Source: Flavobacterium sp. Root935 (GTDB taxonomy: Bacteria > Bacteroidota > Bacteroidia > Flavobacteriales > Flavobacteriaceae). Taken from it: a stretch of DNA of 64,000 nucleotides. The notes beneath the pieces were generated by a model, which saw only the letters and a program-made list of their open reading frames with translations, did no database searches and was not told the origin of the DNA. Within the stretch, counting starts at the first letter, position 1. Every line of letters begins with the position of its first letter. Positions 40,535-50,134 of this stretch are shown here, in pieces. Both the position numbers and the translations under genes were made by a program. Where the stretch lies: NCBI RefSeq assembly GCF_001429295.1, contig NZ_LMJL01000012.1, positions 362,137-426,136 on the forward strand, read 5' to 3'.

Positions 40535-43312
40535 ATGCAGAACGACATTTATAATATTAAAAGGCAGTTAAAAACTCAAAGCGGTGAATTTTCATATTAC
40601 AGTCTAACTGAAATGCAGCAACAAGGATTTAATATCGAAAAAATGCCTTTTTCAATTCGGATTCTTTTAGAAAATGTACTGCGAAATTTTGATGATTTTG
40701 CCATTACCAAAGAAAATATTGAAACCATTCTAAACTGGAAACCTGAAGCTTCAGACAAAGATATTCCTTTTAAACCTGCCAGAGTTTTGATGCAGGATTT
40801 TACGGGAGTGCCTGCTGTTGTTGATCTTGCATCGCTTCGTGCTGAAGCTTCTAGAAAAGGAAAAAATTCTGAGGCTATAAATCCGTTGATTCCTGTTGAT
40901 CTTGTAATCGATCACTCTGTGCAGGTCGATTATTTTGGAACAGAATATTCCTATCAGCGCAATATGGATGAGGAATACAAGCGTAACAGCGAACGTTATG
41001 AGTTTTTAAAATGGGCACAGCAGTCTTTTACAAATTTTAATGTGGTTCCTCCAGGAATGGGTATCTGCCATCAGGTTAACTTGGAATATCTTTCAAAAGG
41101 TGTAATCGAACGCGATGGAGAAGTTTTTCCTGATACGCTCGTGGGAACTGACAGCCATACCCCTATGGTTAATGGAATTGGGGTTATTGCTTGGGGCGTC
41201 GGCGGTATTGAAGCTGAAGCGGCAATTCTAGGGCAGCCTGTATATTTTATTATGCCAGAAGTTATCGGACTTAAGCTTAGTGGCAAAATTCCGTTGGGAT
41301 CAACTTCTACAGATATGGTTTTAACCATTGCGGAACTTCTTAGAAAATATGGCGTAGTAGGAAAATTTGTTGAGGTATTTGGACCAGGTCTTGACAGTTT
41401 GAGCGTACCAGATCGCGCAACTATCGGAAATATGTCGCCAGAATTTGGATGTACGGTTTCTTATTTTCCAATTGATCAGAAGACTTTAGAATATATGCGA
41501 CTCAGTAACCGTTCAGAAGAACAGATAAGTTTAGTAGAAGACTATTGCAAAGCAAACATGCTTTGGCGAACAGGAAATGAATCTATAAATTATACTGACG
41601 TAATTGAACTCGATCTTTCTACGATAGAGCCTACAATTTCAGGTCCAAAAAGACCACAGGACAAAATTTTACTTAAAAATTTACAGCCTTCTTTTGTTGA
41701 TATACTTGATAAAAGTTTTGGCAGGAAATATAAAAAATCTGAAAAACAAGTTTCGAGATGGTTTGCTGAAGGAGGATCGCAGCCAACAATTACAAGCAGT
41801 GCACCTCTTCCAGATGAAACAATAATTCAAGAAAAAACAGAAAACGGAAGCATCAGCGTAGAGGTTTCTCTTGGATCTGAACAATTTACACTTTCAGATG
41901 GCGCAGTTGCCATAGCTGCAATTACTTCATGTACCAATACATCCAATCCTTTTGTAATGATTGGAGCGGGATTGATAGCCAAAAAAGCACGTGAAAGAGG
42001 CATCGACACTAAATCTTGGGTAAAAACTTCGCTTGCACCAGGCTCTAAAGTAGTAACAGATTACTTGATAAAAGCTGACCTTTTGAAAGATCTAGAAGCT
42101 CTTAAATTTCATGTAGCAGGTTATGGCTGTACGTCTTGCATAGGGAATTCCGGTCCGCTTCCGCCTCATGTGGCAAAAGCGGCAGAAGATTATGATCTTG
42201 TACTTGCTTCTGTTCTTTCTGGAAATAGAAACTTTGAAGCGAGAATACATCCGCAGGTCAAAATGAACTTTTTAATGTCTCCAATGCTCGTAGTGATCTT
42301 TGCTATTGCAGGAAGAGTTGATATTGATTTGTTAAATGAGCCTATTACATATGATTCTAATCTACTGCCTGTTTACCTCAAAGATTTATGGCCTGAAGAT
42401 GATGAAATCAATACGGTATTGAGAGAAGTACTGTCTCCAAAACAATTTCAACAATGTTATGAATCAATTTTTGAAGGCAATTCAATATGGCAGCAGCTTC
42501 CTATTCCAGAACAAAAAAATTACCGCTGGGATGAGAATTCAACATACATAAAGGAAGCGCCATTCTTTAAAAATCTTCCTGAAAATCCAAAACCGCTGCA
42601 AGACATTTCAAATGCTCGAACATTGCTGGTTTTGGGAGACAGCATAACTACCGATCATATTTCTCCGGCTGGTTCCTTTAAAGAAAATTCTGCTGCAGGC
42701 GCCTACCTGATGAGCCGCGGTGTTGAAAAAAGTGATTTTAATTCCTACGGTTCACGAAGAGGACACGACGAAGTGATGATAAGAGGAACTTTTGCCAATG
42801 TCCGTATCAAAAATGCACTTGCTGATCATGAAGGAGGTTTTACGAAATTCCTTCCCACAGGAGAAGAAATGAATATTTATGAGGCTTCTATTAAATACAA
42901 GGAAGCTCAAACACCGTTAATTATTCTTGCAGGAAAAGAATACGGAAGCGGTTCATCTAGAGATTGGGCAGCAAAAGGTACTTTCCTGCTCGGCGTAAAA
43001 GCGGTACTGGCAGAAAGCTATGAAAGAATTCATCGAAGCAATCTCGTTGGTATGGGCGTTCTTCCGCTGCAGTACAAAAATGGAGAAAATGCCGCAGTGC
43101 TTGGACTTACAGGTAAAGAATATTTTACCATAACTGGAATTGCAGAGGATATAACTCCTTTGAAAGAGCTCGACGTTACTGCTGTTAAAGAGAACGGAGA
43201 AGCATTAAATTTTAAAGTAATTGCAAGACTCGATTCAAAAATAGAAATTGAATACTATAGAAATGAAGGTATACTTCAATATGTTTTAAGACAATTTCTT
43301 CAAAAAGCGTAA
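40535..43312 (+). CDS. acnA: Aconitate hydratase AcnA
   Basis: 925 residues from ATG 40535; a TTG two codons upstream is in frame but less likely. The three iron-sulfur ligands are visible as Cys466 (ITSCTNTSN), Cys532 and Cys535 (GYGCTSCIGN), with the same spacing as in E. coli AcnA. Substrate regions include GTDSHTPMVNGIGVIAWGVGGIEAEAA, DSITTDHISPAGS and the C-terminal GSGSSRDWAAKGTFLLGVKAVLAESYERIHRSNLVGMGVLPL. Family knowledge: citrate to isocitrate in the TCA cycle, and in AcnA a stress-stable form with an RNA-binding apo-form. In flavobacteria the housekeeping aconitase is usually another, shorter type, so this may be a stress isozyme (inference). Confidence 0.96.
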   Translation: MQNDIYNIKRQLKTQSGEFSYYSLTEMQQQGFNIEKMPFSIRILLENVLRNFDDFAITKENIETILNWKPEASDKDIPFKPARVLMQDFTGVPAVVDLASLRAEASRKGKNSEAINPLIPVDLVIDHSVQVDYFGTEYSYQRNMDEEYKRNSERYEFLKWAQQSFTNFNVVPPGMGICHQVNLEYLSKGVIERDGEVFPDTLVGTDSHTPMVNGIGVIAWGVGGIEAEAAILGQPVYFIMPEVIGLKLSGKIPLGSTSTDMVLTIAELLRKYGVVGKFVEVFGPGLDSLSVPDRATIGNMSPEFGCTVSYFPIDQKTLEYMRLSNRSEEQISLVEDYCKANMLWRTGNESINYTDVIELDLSTIEPTISGPKRPQDKILLKNLQPSFVDILDKSFGRKYKKSEKQVSRWFAEGGSQPTITSSAPLPDETIIQEKTENGSISVEVSLGSEQFTLSDGAVAIAAITSCTNTSNPFVMIGAGLIAKKARERGIDTKSWVKTSLAPGSKVVTDYLIKADLLKDLEALKFHVAGYGCTSCIGNSGPLPPHVAKAAEDYDLVLASVLSGNRNFEARIHPQVKMNFLMSPMLVVIFAIAGRVDIDLLNEPITYDSNLLPVYLKDLWPEDDEINTVLREVLSPKQFQQCYESIFEGNSIWQQLPIPEQKNYRWDENSTYIKEAPFFKNLPENPKPLQDISNARTLLVLGDSITTDHISPAGSFKENSAAGAYLMSRGVEKSDFNSYGSRRGHDEVMIRGTFANVRIKNALADHEGGFTKFLPTGEEMNIYEASIKYKEAQTPLIILAGKEYGSGSSRDWAAKGTFLLGVKAVLAESYERIHRSNLVGMGVLPLQYKNGENAAVLGLTGKEYFTITGIAEDITPLKELDVTAVKENGEALNFKVIARLDSKIEIEYYRNEGILQYVLRQFLQKA

Positions 43313-43323
43313 TTGAAAAAATT

Positions 43324-43352
43324 AAAGCGGGCCTGCGAAAAGAGCCCGCTTT
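43324..43352 (+). terminator. Intrinsic terminator after acnA
   Basis: A 9-bp stem AAAGCGGGC / GCCCGCTTT with an 11-base loop and T-rich tail, 12 bases after the stop codon. Confidence 0.85.
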
Positions 43353-43424
43353 ATTTTAATACAGAGAATTAACCAACTTTTGATATACCTGCATTAAGTA
43401 CATTTAAAACCTTATTCATTACAT

Positions 43425-44315
43425 TTATTGTGACAGAAAGGTATTTATATACCCAGCAGTCAGTAATGGTTCTTGATGCTGCGGAGCGTGGCCAGCATGC
43501 GGAAGTATAATAATCTGCACAGTAGGAAGCTCACGTAGCAGCGGAAACCAGTTTTCAATAGCAGCACTAATATCGTTGTCTCCTGAGATTACTAAAATTG
43601 GCACAGTGGTTTCTTTAAGTTTATCTCTAAGTCCTTCCTTATCTTCTACTGCTGCACCGCCAGCTTGAAAATACAGCTGAAAAACTTCCATTGTAGAAGG
43701 AATTTTAGACACATCAAGTCTCTTGCGTATTCTCTCATAAGAAATCTTAGCGGCTTCTATTGATTTTTGAGATTTTGGCTCATAAAAAAGAATAATTTCA
43801 TCATCAAAGTCATTTATTGGTTTTACTGCGGCTTCTAAAAAAGCAGGTCCTATCTCAACTATTCTTTCTCCTAATGGCACCGCACCAATAACAACTGCAC
43901 GAGTTATTAATTCTGGATATTCAAGTGCCGCAGCTTGTGCAATTAATCCTCCCCAAGACCAGCCTAACACAACTATTTTATCCAGTTTTAAATAGGAAGC
44001 CAAATCTTTAATATCTTTTGCGACAGAGATTACATTTGTTGGCAGTGTTCCTGTAGAATAACCGATTCCAGTGTAATCAAAGGTAATAATACGAAAGTTC
44101 TCCGCAAGTGTATCTAAAAATAATGGATCCCATGTATCCAGAGTACCTCTAAAACGGTTGCTTAAAATAATAGGTGTTCCGCTACCGATGGAGCGATACG
44201 CCAGTGTTCTTCCTGAAAGTTCGGCATATTGAGTTTCACTGCCATGCGCGGTATCTTTCTCATTTCTGCCAACTACAGTTGTCAGTATTAATGCATTTAA
44301 AGAATTTGTTTTCAT
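43425..44315 (-). CDS. Alpha/beta hydrolase
   Basis: 296 residues. The nucleophile elbow is VLGWSWGGLIAQ (Ser in GWSWG), the acid is probably in SGDNDISAA and the His in PHAGHAPQHQEP. The oxyanion segment is unusual (IILSNRFRGTLDTWDPL in place of HG). The sequence before residue 30 (MKTNSLNALILTTVVGRNEK) is not clearly a signal peptide; a start inside it is possible. It is monocistronic. Upstream lie a sigma-54-like promoter and copy B of the TATATTTCGC element, next to the histidine kinase gene. Confidence 0.9.
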   Translation of the reverse strand: MKTNSLNALILTTVVGRNEKDTAHGSETQYAELSGRTLAYRSIGSGTPIILSNRFRGTLDTWDPLFLDTLAENFRIITFDYTGIGYSTGTLPTNVISVAKDIKDLASYLKLDKIVVLGWSWGGLIAQAAALEYPELITRAVVIGAVPLGERIVEIGPAFLEAAVKPINDFDDEIILFYEPKSQKSIEAAKISYERIRKRLDVSKIPSTMEVFQLYFQAGGAAVEDKEGLRDKLKETTVPILVISGDNDISAAIENWFPLLRELPTVQIIILPHAGHAPQHQEPLLTAGYINTFLSQ

Positions 44316-44394
44316 AATAACTTTGTTTTTTATAATATATTGATCACTCTATTGTCTAAAAATCAGCATCTTATAAATGCTCGAAATAAACTAG

Positions 44395-44410
44395 AACAAT
44401 TCAAGTACCA
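44395..44410 (-). promoter_or_regulatory. Sigma-54-like promoter of the alpha/beta hydrolase gene
   Basis: On the minus strand TGGTACTTGAATTGTT fits the sigma-54 pattern TGGYAC-N5-TTG with the GG and TG pairs 10 bases apart; the final C of the -12 GC is T. The expected start point is about 70 nt before the ATG at 44315. Copy B of the split inverted repeat sits about 80-120 bp upstream of it, an enhancer distance. Confidence 0.45.
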
Positions 44411-44465
44411 AAACATAAACAGTTGATTATAAACACTTAAAGCACTGTTTTAAAATATACTTTTT

Positions 44466-44504
44466 TATATTTCGCCATGCTTAGTAGCAAATTTGTGAAA
44501 TATG
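44466..44504 (-). promoter_or_regulatory. TATATTTCGC split inverted repeat, copy B
   Basis: TATATTTCGC (44466-44475), 19 bases, then GTGAAATATG (44495-44504); arm spacing identical to copy A. It lies between the histidine kinase stop (44535) and the alpha/beta hydrolase start (44315). Confidence 0.55.
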
Positions 44505-44534
44505 ATAAAAACAAATTCAATATCATAAAGCAAT

Positions 44535-46994
44535 TTAGATATCCAAAGTTACATCCGGTTTCTTCAAATACTTTTTATTAAGAGGATGTTCTGGCTTAAA
44601 CTCCAATTTTAGAATAGTACCGTTATTGTTTTCCATAACCAATTTTCCTTCCAAGTCATCACTCAGACCTTTTATTAAACTCATCCCAAAAGAATCAGAT
44701 TTATTTGTGCTTAAAGCAGTATCAATTCCAATTCCATTATCTGAAATCGTCAGCAAGTATTGATCTTCTTCAGTTTTTTCAAGTATGATACTAATGATTC
44801 CACCCGCGTTATCTGGAAAAGCATATTTAATTGAATTGGTAATGGCTTCATTCAAGATAAGCCCAATTGGAATTGCCTGCGCAACATCTAACTCTAACTG
44901 CTCAACTCTAATTTCAAACCGAATTCGCTGTCCTATAGAAAAAGAATCCTTTAAATATTCAACTAATTCATTGATATAGCTGGGCATATTAATTGTTGCA
45001 ATATTTTCTGACTTATAAAGTTTTTGGTGAATCAATGACATGGAGTGTATTCTGTGCTGGCTGTTTTTTATTGCAGACAAAGCCATATCATTATTTAAGT
45101 AAGCTGCTTGCGAGCTTAAAAGACTTATTACCGTTTGCAGATTGTTTTTTACCCTATGATGAATCTCTTTCAACAGCCATTCTTTTTCATCTAGTAAATG
45201 TCTAAGATTAATATTATTTTGGTTGATTTCTCTTTCTTTAATCTCCAGTTTGGCGTGATTTCGTTGTTTTAATCGATATCGGTTATACAATAACCCAATA
45301 ATTATCAGCAAAAGAACTAAGCTTCCACTCGAAACATTATTAAGCAGTTTAGATTTTTGCAATTCACTTTGCTGCAGTTTAGATTGATTGTTTAAAAGTC
45401 TGATTTTCTGTTCTTTGTTTTTAGTTTCATATTCAATTTTTAGCTCTTCAATTTGTTGGTTTTTGGAAATACCGTGCACTGAATCACTAATTTTTTTATA
45501 ATTTTGAAAATGTAGTAAAGCATCTTTATAATTGCCATTGATCGAATCCATTTTATAAAGCAATATGTTAAGCATTTCTGTATTAGCAGTACTAATACCT
45601 CTTTTACCAAACATTAGTATTTTATCTGTGTAGAATTGAGCTAATTTAGGTCTGTTTGTATTGATGTAGAACAAAGCCATTGTAGTATATTGATGCGCGA
45701 TTTCTCTGGTTGTTTCAGGTGTATTAAGCTGTTTTGAATAAAAATCCATTTCCTTAAAATATTTTTCAGCCTGAATATTATCTTTTAAAGCTTCATAACA
45801 ATTAGCTTTAATAAAGGCAACCGACATTTTATCGAAAATACTTTTTGGAGGGTATTGTGCGGTCATGGAATTAATGTAAGCAATAGCTTCTTTATTATTC
45901 CCTTTTAATGATAAAGCCGCAACAGCACTAAAAAAACTCTTATACCAAGCTCCCGTATCTAAATTATTTTTTCCTATTTTAATACTTTTTTGATATAGCT
46001 GCAATGCCTCCTGATTATGGCCGTATACATTATAAACATCACCCAGACGCATGTAAAAAATGTCTGCAAAAGTATAATCATTTTCAGTTTCCATTCTTTT
46101 CACGCTTTTTAAGGCGTAGTATAAAGCTGGTCTTATATTATGCTGATACAATTCGAGAAAGGATATAGTTGTTTCTGCAAACTGCTGATGTGCAAAATCA
46201 ATTTTTCGTAAATCAACTAGATTTTGATAGAGTCTCTTTTTTGCTTCTTGTATTCTTCCTGACCAAAAATAAATAGTAGTAATCTTAGAATAATTTTCGA
46301 TTCTTTTTTCCTCTAATCCTAATGCTGCATAAAGTGAGATTACTTCAGTAAGTGTTTTTTCTTTTTCAGGATCTTGATTAGGCAAAACATCTGCTTTGGC
46401 TTCTAGACCCCGCGCTAAACCCAATTTGTCTTTACTTTTTCGGCATTCGTTTATAACGTGCGAAAAGCATTTTATACTTTGGGACTGATTATTGGCCTGA
46501 AAATAATATTTCCCCAGCAATAACATACTTTGATGCTGCCATTTTACTATTTTGATTTGATTACTTTCTGCAATTGCACTGTCGATATAGTGTTTTGCGC
46601 TTTGAAGATCTATTGGTTTAGCACCTGGTTTAAATAGATAAAAACTTCCTAATTGTAATAGCAGTTTAATCTTTTCTTCGCCTTTTAAATTGGTGAGAAG
46701 CGTTTTTGCTTTATCACTATTTCCTTTTTCTATTAAATCACTTCCAATGAAAGGTTTTTCACTAAACCCTTCATCATAAGCCAGCATTAAAGGAAGTTTG
46801 TATGCCGTTGCTGCTAAAACAACGGAGCTGTCTGCATCTATTGCTCCTTGATTAGCATTATACAAATACATTGAACAAAGCTGGAGTAATAACCTTTTTT
46901 TAGGAAGGTCATATTTGGCAACTTTTACAGGCACTTGAGCTGCTGCCGAACAAATAAATAATAAAGTTAAATAGTAACACAGCTTTCTTTTCAT
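44535..46994 (-). CDS. TPR-sensor histidine kinase (HisKA_2/HATPase)
   Basis: 819 residues. A signal peptide (MKRKLCYYLTLLFICSAAAQ) is followed by a long TPR-like periplasmic region (about 30-530), one membrane helix (VSSGSLVLLLIIIGLLY, about 555-575), a coiled coil, the HisKA_2 phosphorylation region EIHHRVKNNLQTVISLLSSQ (His near 610) and the ATPase domain with NEAITNSIKYAFPD, ISDNGIGI and FGMSLIKGLSDDLEGKL. Family knowledge: such kinases respond to envelope or nutritional signals through the TPR domain. The divergent gene at 47204 encodes a sigma-54 response regulator, the natural partner. Confidence 0.93.
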   Translation of the reverse strand: MKRKLCYYLTLLFICSAAAQVPVKVAKYDLPKKRLLLQLCSMYLYNANQGAIDADSSVVLAATAYKLPLMLAYDEGFSEKPFIGSDLIEKGNSDKAKTLLTNLKGEEKIKLLLQLGSFYLFKPGAKPIDLQSAKHYIDSAIAESNQIKIVKWQHQSMLLLGKYYFQANNQSQSIKCFSHVINECRKSKDKLGLARGLEAKADVLPNQDPEKEKTLTEVISLYAALGLEEKRIENYSKITTIYFWSGRIQEAKKRLYQNLVDLRKIDFAHQQFAETTISFLELYQHNIRPALYYALKSVKRMETENDYTFADIFYMRLGDVYNVYGHNQEALQLYQKSIKIGKNNLDTGAWYKSFFSAVAALSLKGNNKEAIAYINSMTAQYPPKSIFDKMSVAFIKANCYEALKDNIQAEKYFKEMDFYSKQLNTPETTREIAHQYTTMALFYINTNRPKLAQFYTDKILMFGKRGISTANTEMLNILLYKMDSINGNYKDALLHFQNYKKISDSVHGISKNQQIEELKIEYETKNKEQKIRLLNNQSKLQQSELQKSKLLNNVSSGSLVLLLIIIGLLYNRYRLKQRNHAKLEIKEREINQNNINLRHLLDEKEWLLKEIHHRVKNNLQTVISLLSSQAAYLNNDMALSAIKNSQHRIHSMSLIHQKLYKSENIATINMPSYINELVEYLKDSFSIGQRIRFEIRVEQLELDVAQAIPIGLILNEAITNSIKYAFPDNAGGIISIILEKTEEDQYLLTISDNGIGIDTALSTNKSDSFGMSLIKGLSDDLEGKLVMENNNGTILKLEFKPEHPLNKKYLKKPDVTLDI

Positions 46995-47203
46995 AATCAG
47001 CTTTAAATCAGGTTATTGTTTTATTTTGGTTTAAAAACAAATATAGAAATAAACAAGAAAGCTCTTTTAAAAATATCAAGAAAATTCACATTAAATATGA
47101 TTTTATTGCTAATATTTTAAAAGAAACAACTAGATTATTTCTAAGAATTAACTATTTTTATATCAATTAATTACAAGATTTCTAATCTCAATAAAAGTCT
47201 AAC

Positions 47204-49180
47204 ATGGGAATGCTCTATAACGAAACCCCACAATCTGAAAATCTAGTAAAAAAAAGTATACTTATTGTTGAAGATCAATTTGTTGAAGCACATGATCTCC
47301 AGCTAATTCTTGAAAAAGCAAATTATGAAGTGCTGGGAATTGCGCGTTCTGTAGATCAGGCTTTGGAAAAACTCCAGACTCAGACTCCAGATCTTGTATT
47401 TCTAGATATCATGCTGAAAGGTGATAAAAACGGGATAGATCTGGCTCATATTTTAAAGAATAGAAACATTGGATTTATTTTTATTTCGGCAAATTCAAGT
47501 AAATTAATTCTCAATGAAGCCAAAATAACCTGTCCTTACGGATTTATTATCAAACCCTTTAGAGAGCAGGATATTTTGACTACTCTGGAAATTGCTTTTT
47601 ATAGACAGCAATACAGCTTAGAATCACATTTAAAGCATCAATTTCAACTTAAAAATAATATCACTGATTTAATAAACTCAAATCTAAATCTTGAAGACGG
47701 TTTGATTTCGTTTGCCAAAATAATTCAGACTTTTATTTCATTTGATTATCTAGAGGCTGGATTTACTGATACTGAGCAGTATTCCAACATAGGTGTTATC
47801 CGTAAAAATATAGAAGAATATCAACTTGTTCCTGTAGTTAAACTTTCTAAAATAGCGGAGATTTCGAGTAGAGAACTAGATGAAACTTATAAAAAATCTC
47901 AGATTGATCTGCATCCTGCTATTTACAGCAGAGAATCTTTGATTAACAATTTTCAAGTTTCTCCTATAAAAGGAATAATTGCTCATAATTTCGGCATTAA
48001 ATCATATTTAGTTTTCCCTTTTTCAATAGGAAACTCACAAAAGTTCAGTGTTACTTTCTACAGCAGGGATTACAATGCTTACTCAGATGAGAATTTGAAT
48101 TTATTAATTCCTATTGAAAGCACCATTTGCCATTTTTTTACGCAGTTATATTCGGATAAAAAAACAATTATTGAACCGAAAACAAAAGCAGTCCCTCAAA
48201 ATAAAGAACTATCAGAAATTACAAAACCAGGTTTTGAAGGCATAATTGGCAGTAGCTCACAGATGGCAACGGTTTTTAACTATATTAAAAAAGTAGCTCC
48301 CTCTGAGACTTCAGTTTTAATTTTGGGTGAAAGTGGAACTGGAAAAGAAAAAATAGCGCAAAGTATTCATGCTTTATCTCCACGAAAAGAAAAACCTTTA
48401 ATTATTATAAATTGTGGTGCAATCCCTGAAAATCTGGCTGAATCTATACTTTTTGGCCATGAAAAAGGCGCTTTTACAGGAGCACTGGAAAGACGTATTG
48501 GAAAATTTGAATTGGCAGACGGAGGTACAATCTTTCTAGACGAAATTGGAGAAATGCCACTGACACTTCAAGTCAAATTACTGCGTGTTCTACAAGAAAA
48601 GAATATAGAACGTGTTGGCGGGTCGGCACCTCTAAAAATTGATGTGCGAATTATAGCAGCGACAAATAAAGATCTTGAAAATGAAGTTGCTGCTGGGCGC
48701 TTTAGAATGGATTTATATTATAGATTATATGTTTTTCCTATTTTGGTGCCTTCTCTTAGAAACCGAATTGAAGATATTCCAGAATTGGCAGATCATTTTA
48801 TAAAAATGTATAGTGAAAATATGAATATAAAACCTCCAACACTTTCTAAGGCCGCTTTACAACAGCTTATAAATTACAGCTGGCAAGGCAATATTAGAGA
48901 AATGGAACATGTTATACAGCGAACATTACTGCTTAATGAAGAAAATACAATTAAAACTATTGAATTTTCGCCATCATCAATACTTAAAACAGAGCAAACC
49001 ACAGAATCATTTTCAATTAAAACAATGTTGGAAAATGAGCGTGATTATATTCTTTATATTCTTAAAAAATGTAATGGAAAAGTCTCTGGAGCAGGCGGGG
49101 CTGCAGAAATTCTAGATATCAATCCTTCCACTTTAACTTCAAGAATTAAAAAACTGGAAATCAATAAAAAAATAAACTAA
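47204..49180 (+). CDS. Sigma-54-dependent response regulator (REC-GAF-AAA-Fis)
   Basis: 658 residues. A receiver domain (about 15-130) has IVEDQ (acidic pocket), LVFLDIMLKG (phospho-Asp 68) and FIIKPF (Lys 117). A GAF-like segment (about 150-330) follows. The AAA+ domain (about 345-575) has Walker A GESGTGKE near 374 and GAFTGA near 421, the loop that contacts sigma-54, plus the sensor regions. A Fis-type helix-turn-helix ends it (GGAAEILDINPSTLTSRIKKLEI). It is divergent from the TPR histidine kinase. The extra GAF domain suggests a second, cytosolic signal. Overlap of 4 bp with the convergent gene 49177-49962 is noted. Confidence 0.94.
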   Translation: MGMLYNETPQSENLVKKSILIVEDQFVEAHDLQLILEKANYEVLGIARSVDQALEKLQTQTPDLVFLDIMLKGDKNGIDLAHILKNRNIGFIFISANSSKLILNEAKITCPYGFIIKPFREQDILTTLEIAFYRQQYSLESHLKHQFQLKNNITDLINSNLNLEDGLISFAKIIQTFISFDYLEAGFTDTEQYSNIGVIRKNIEEYQLVPVVKLSKIAEISSRELDETYKKSQIDLHPAIYSRESLINNFQVSPIKGIIAHNFGIKSYLVFPFSIGNSQKFSVTFYSRDYNAYSDENLNLLIPIESTICHFFTQLYSDKKTIIEPKTKAVPQNKELSEITKPGFEGIIGSSSQMATVFNYIKKVAPSETSVLILGESGTGKEKIAQSIHALSPRKEKPLIIINCGAIPENLAESILFGHEKGAFTGALERRIGKFELADGGTIFLDEIGEMPLTLQVKLLRVLQEKNIERVGGSAPLKIDVRIIAATNKDLENEVAAGRFRMDLYYRLYVFPILVPSLRNRIEDIPELADHFIKMYSENMNIKPPTLSKAALQQLINYSWQGNIREMEHVIQRTLLLNEENTIKTIEFSPSSILKTEQTTESFSIKTMLENERDYILYILKKCNGKVSGAGGAAEILDINPSTLTSRIKKLEINKKIN

Positions 49181-49962
49181 GATATTTTATCCAGCCATTG
49201 CACAATATGCGATGCAGTTTCTTTCCAGTGAGGCTCCAATACAACAAAATGATTGCGGTCGTCGAAATTTTTGTAACAGGTTAAAGAATGGACATTTCTG
49301 TATTTTTTAAAATTCCAATAAATTAATTTTGGACTTACAATTTTATCTTGTGAGCAGGAAATTAATAAAAGAGGAGAATGTCTTTTTTTGAAATTTATTA
49401 CAGCTTTTTTTGAAAATAAATCTCTTAATACCTTTTGAGATTCTGGAATAGCGTATTTCTCATATTTAGTCGATTGTTCGTGATACGAAACATTATTGAA
49501 AAAAATATACTGCCAATTTTTGAAAGATAATTTATGTGTTTTTTCTAAAGAAATTAAATTGCTAGAAAGGCCAAAAATGGTTTTATAAAATGTAAGTTTT
49601 GAAAATGTAAATCCTGATGGCGGAAAAGAATTAATGCAGATTCCAGCTGATGCTAAATCTTTCTGAATCAATAATTGTACTAAAAGACCACCATAAGAAT
49701 GTCCTATTAAAATAGGCTTTTCGGGAAGTATTTCAATTATTTCTGTATAATAACAAAGAAGGTCTGATAAAGTTATAGTTCCAATTTTCTGTGTTTGATT
49801 TTGCATTCTTAGATTTTCTGTACTGTCGTTTTTATAAAGCCATGGCGGCGCAACAACTTTATAACCTCTTTTCTCCAAAAAAACAATCCACTCTTCCCAA
49901 TAGTGATGACTCACAAAAACTCCAGAAATGAGCATAATGGTTTTGGTGGTGGTTGCATACAT
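49177..49962 (-). CDS. Alpha/beta hydrolase
   Basis: 261 residues. The motif IMLISGVFVSHHYWEEWIVFLEKRGYKVVAPPWLYKN is the same type of start as the 52247-53017 protein (IILIHGNFVNDTSWARWKERYEEKGYKVYTPANP). The elbow is LIGHSYGGLLVQ (Ser), the acid is likely in SCSQDKIVSP and the His in DDRNHFVV. It overlaps the response regulator stop by 4 bp on the other strand. The two hydrolases are paralogues. A terminator-like hairpin separates it from the operon upstream. Confidence 0.88.
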   Translation of the reverse strand: MYATTTKTIMLISGVFVSHHYWEEWIVFLEKRGYKVVAPPWLYKNDSTENLRMQNQTQKIGTITLSDLLCYYTEIIEILPEKPILIGHSYGGLLVQLLIQKDLASAGICINSFPPSGFTFSKLTFYKTIFGLSSNLISLEKTHKLSFKNWQYIFFNNVSYHEQSTKYEKYAIPESQKVLRDLFSKKAVINFKKRHSPLLLISCSQDKIVSPKLIYWNFKKYRNVHSLTCYKNFDDRNHFVVLEPHWKETASHIVQWLDKIS

Positions 49963-50030
49963 AATACCTTCTTTTAATATTTTGCCCTATTTTTTTGCAG
50001 TACAGGTGAAGTTCATTTGAAGTAAAGTAT

Positions 50031-50066
50031 AAGAAAACGCCCAGTCAAATAACAAGACGTTTTCTT
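50031..50066 (-). terminator. Hairpin after the 50135-53017 operon
   Basis: AAGAAAACG / CGTTTTCTT, 9-bp perfect stem with an 18-base loop, 69 bp after the stop at 50135. The long loop makes it a moderate terminator candidate. Confidence 0.5.
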
Positions 50067-50134
50067 GACTTTTCTTTATAAGATTTAATAAAATTATGCA
50101 ACAGCTCTAACATTTAAAGCAACTCTTGATCTCT

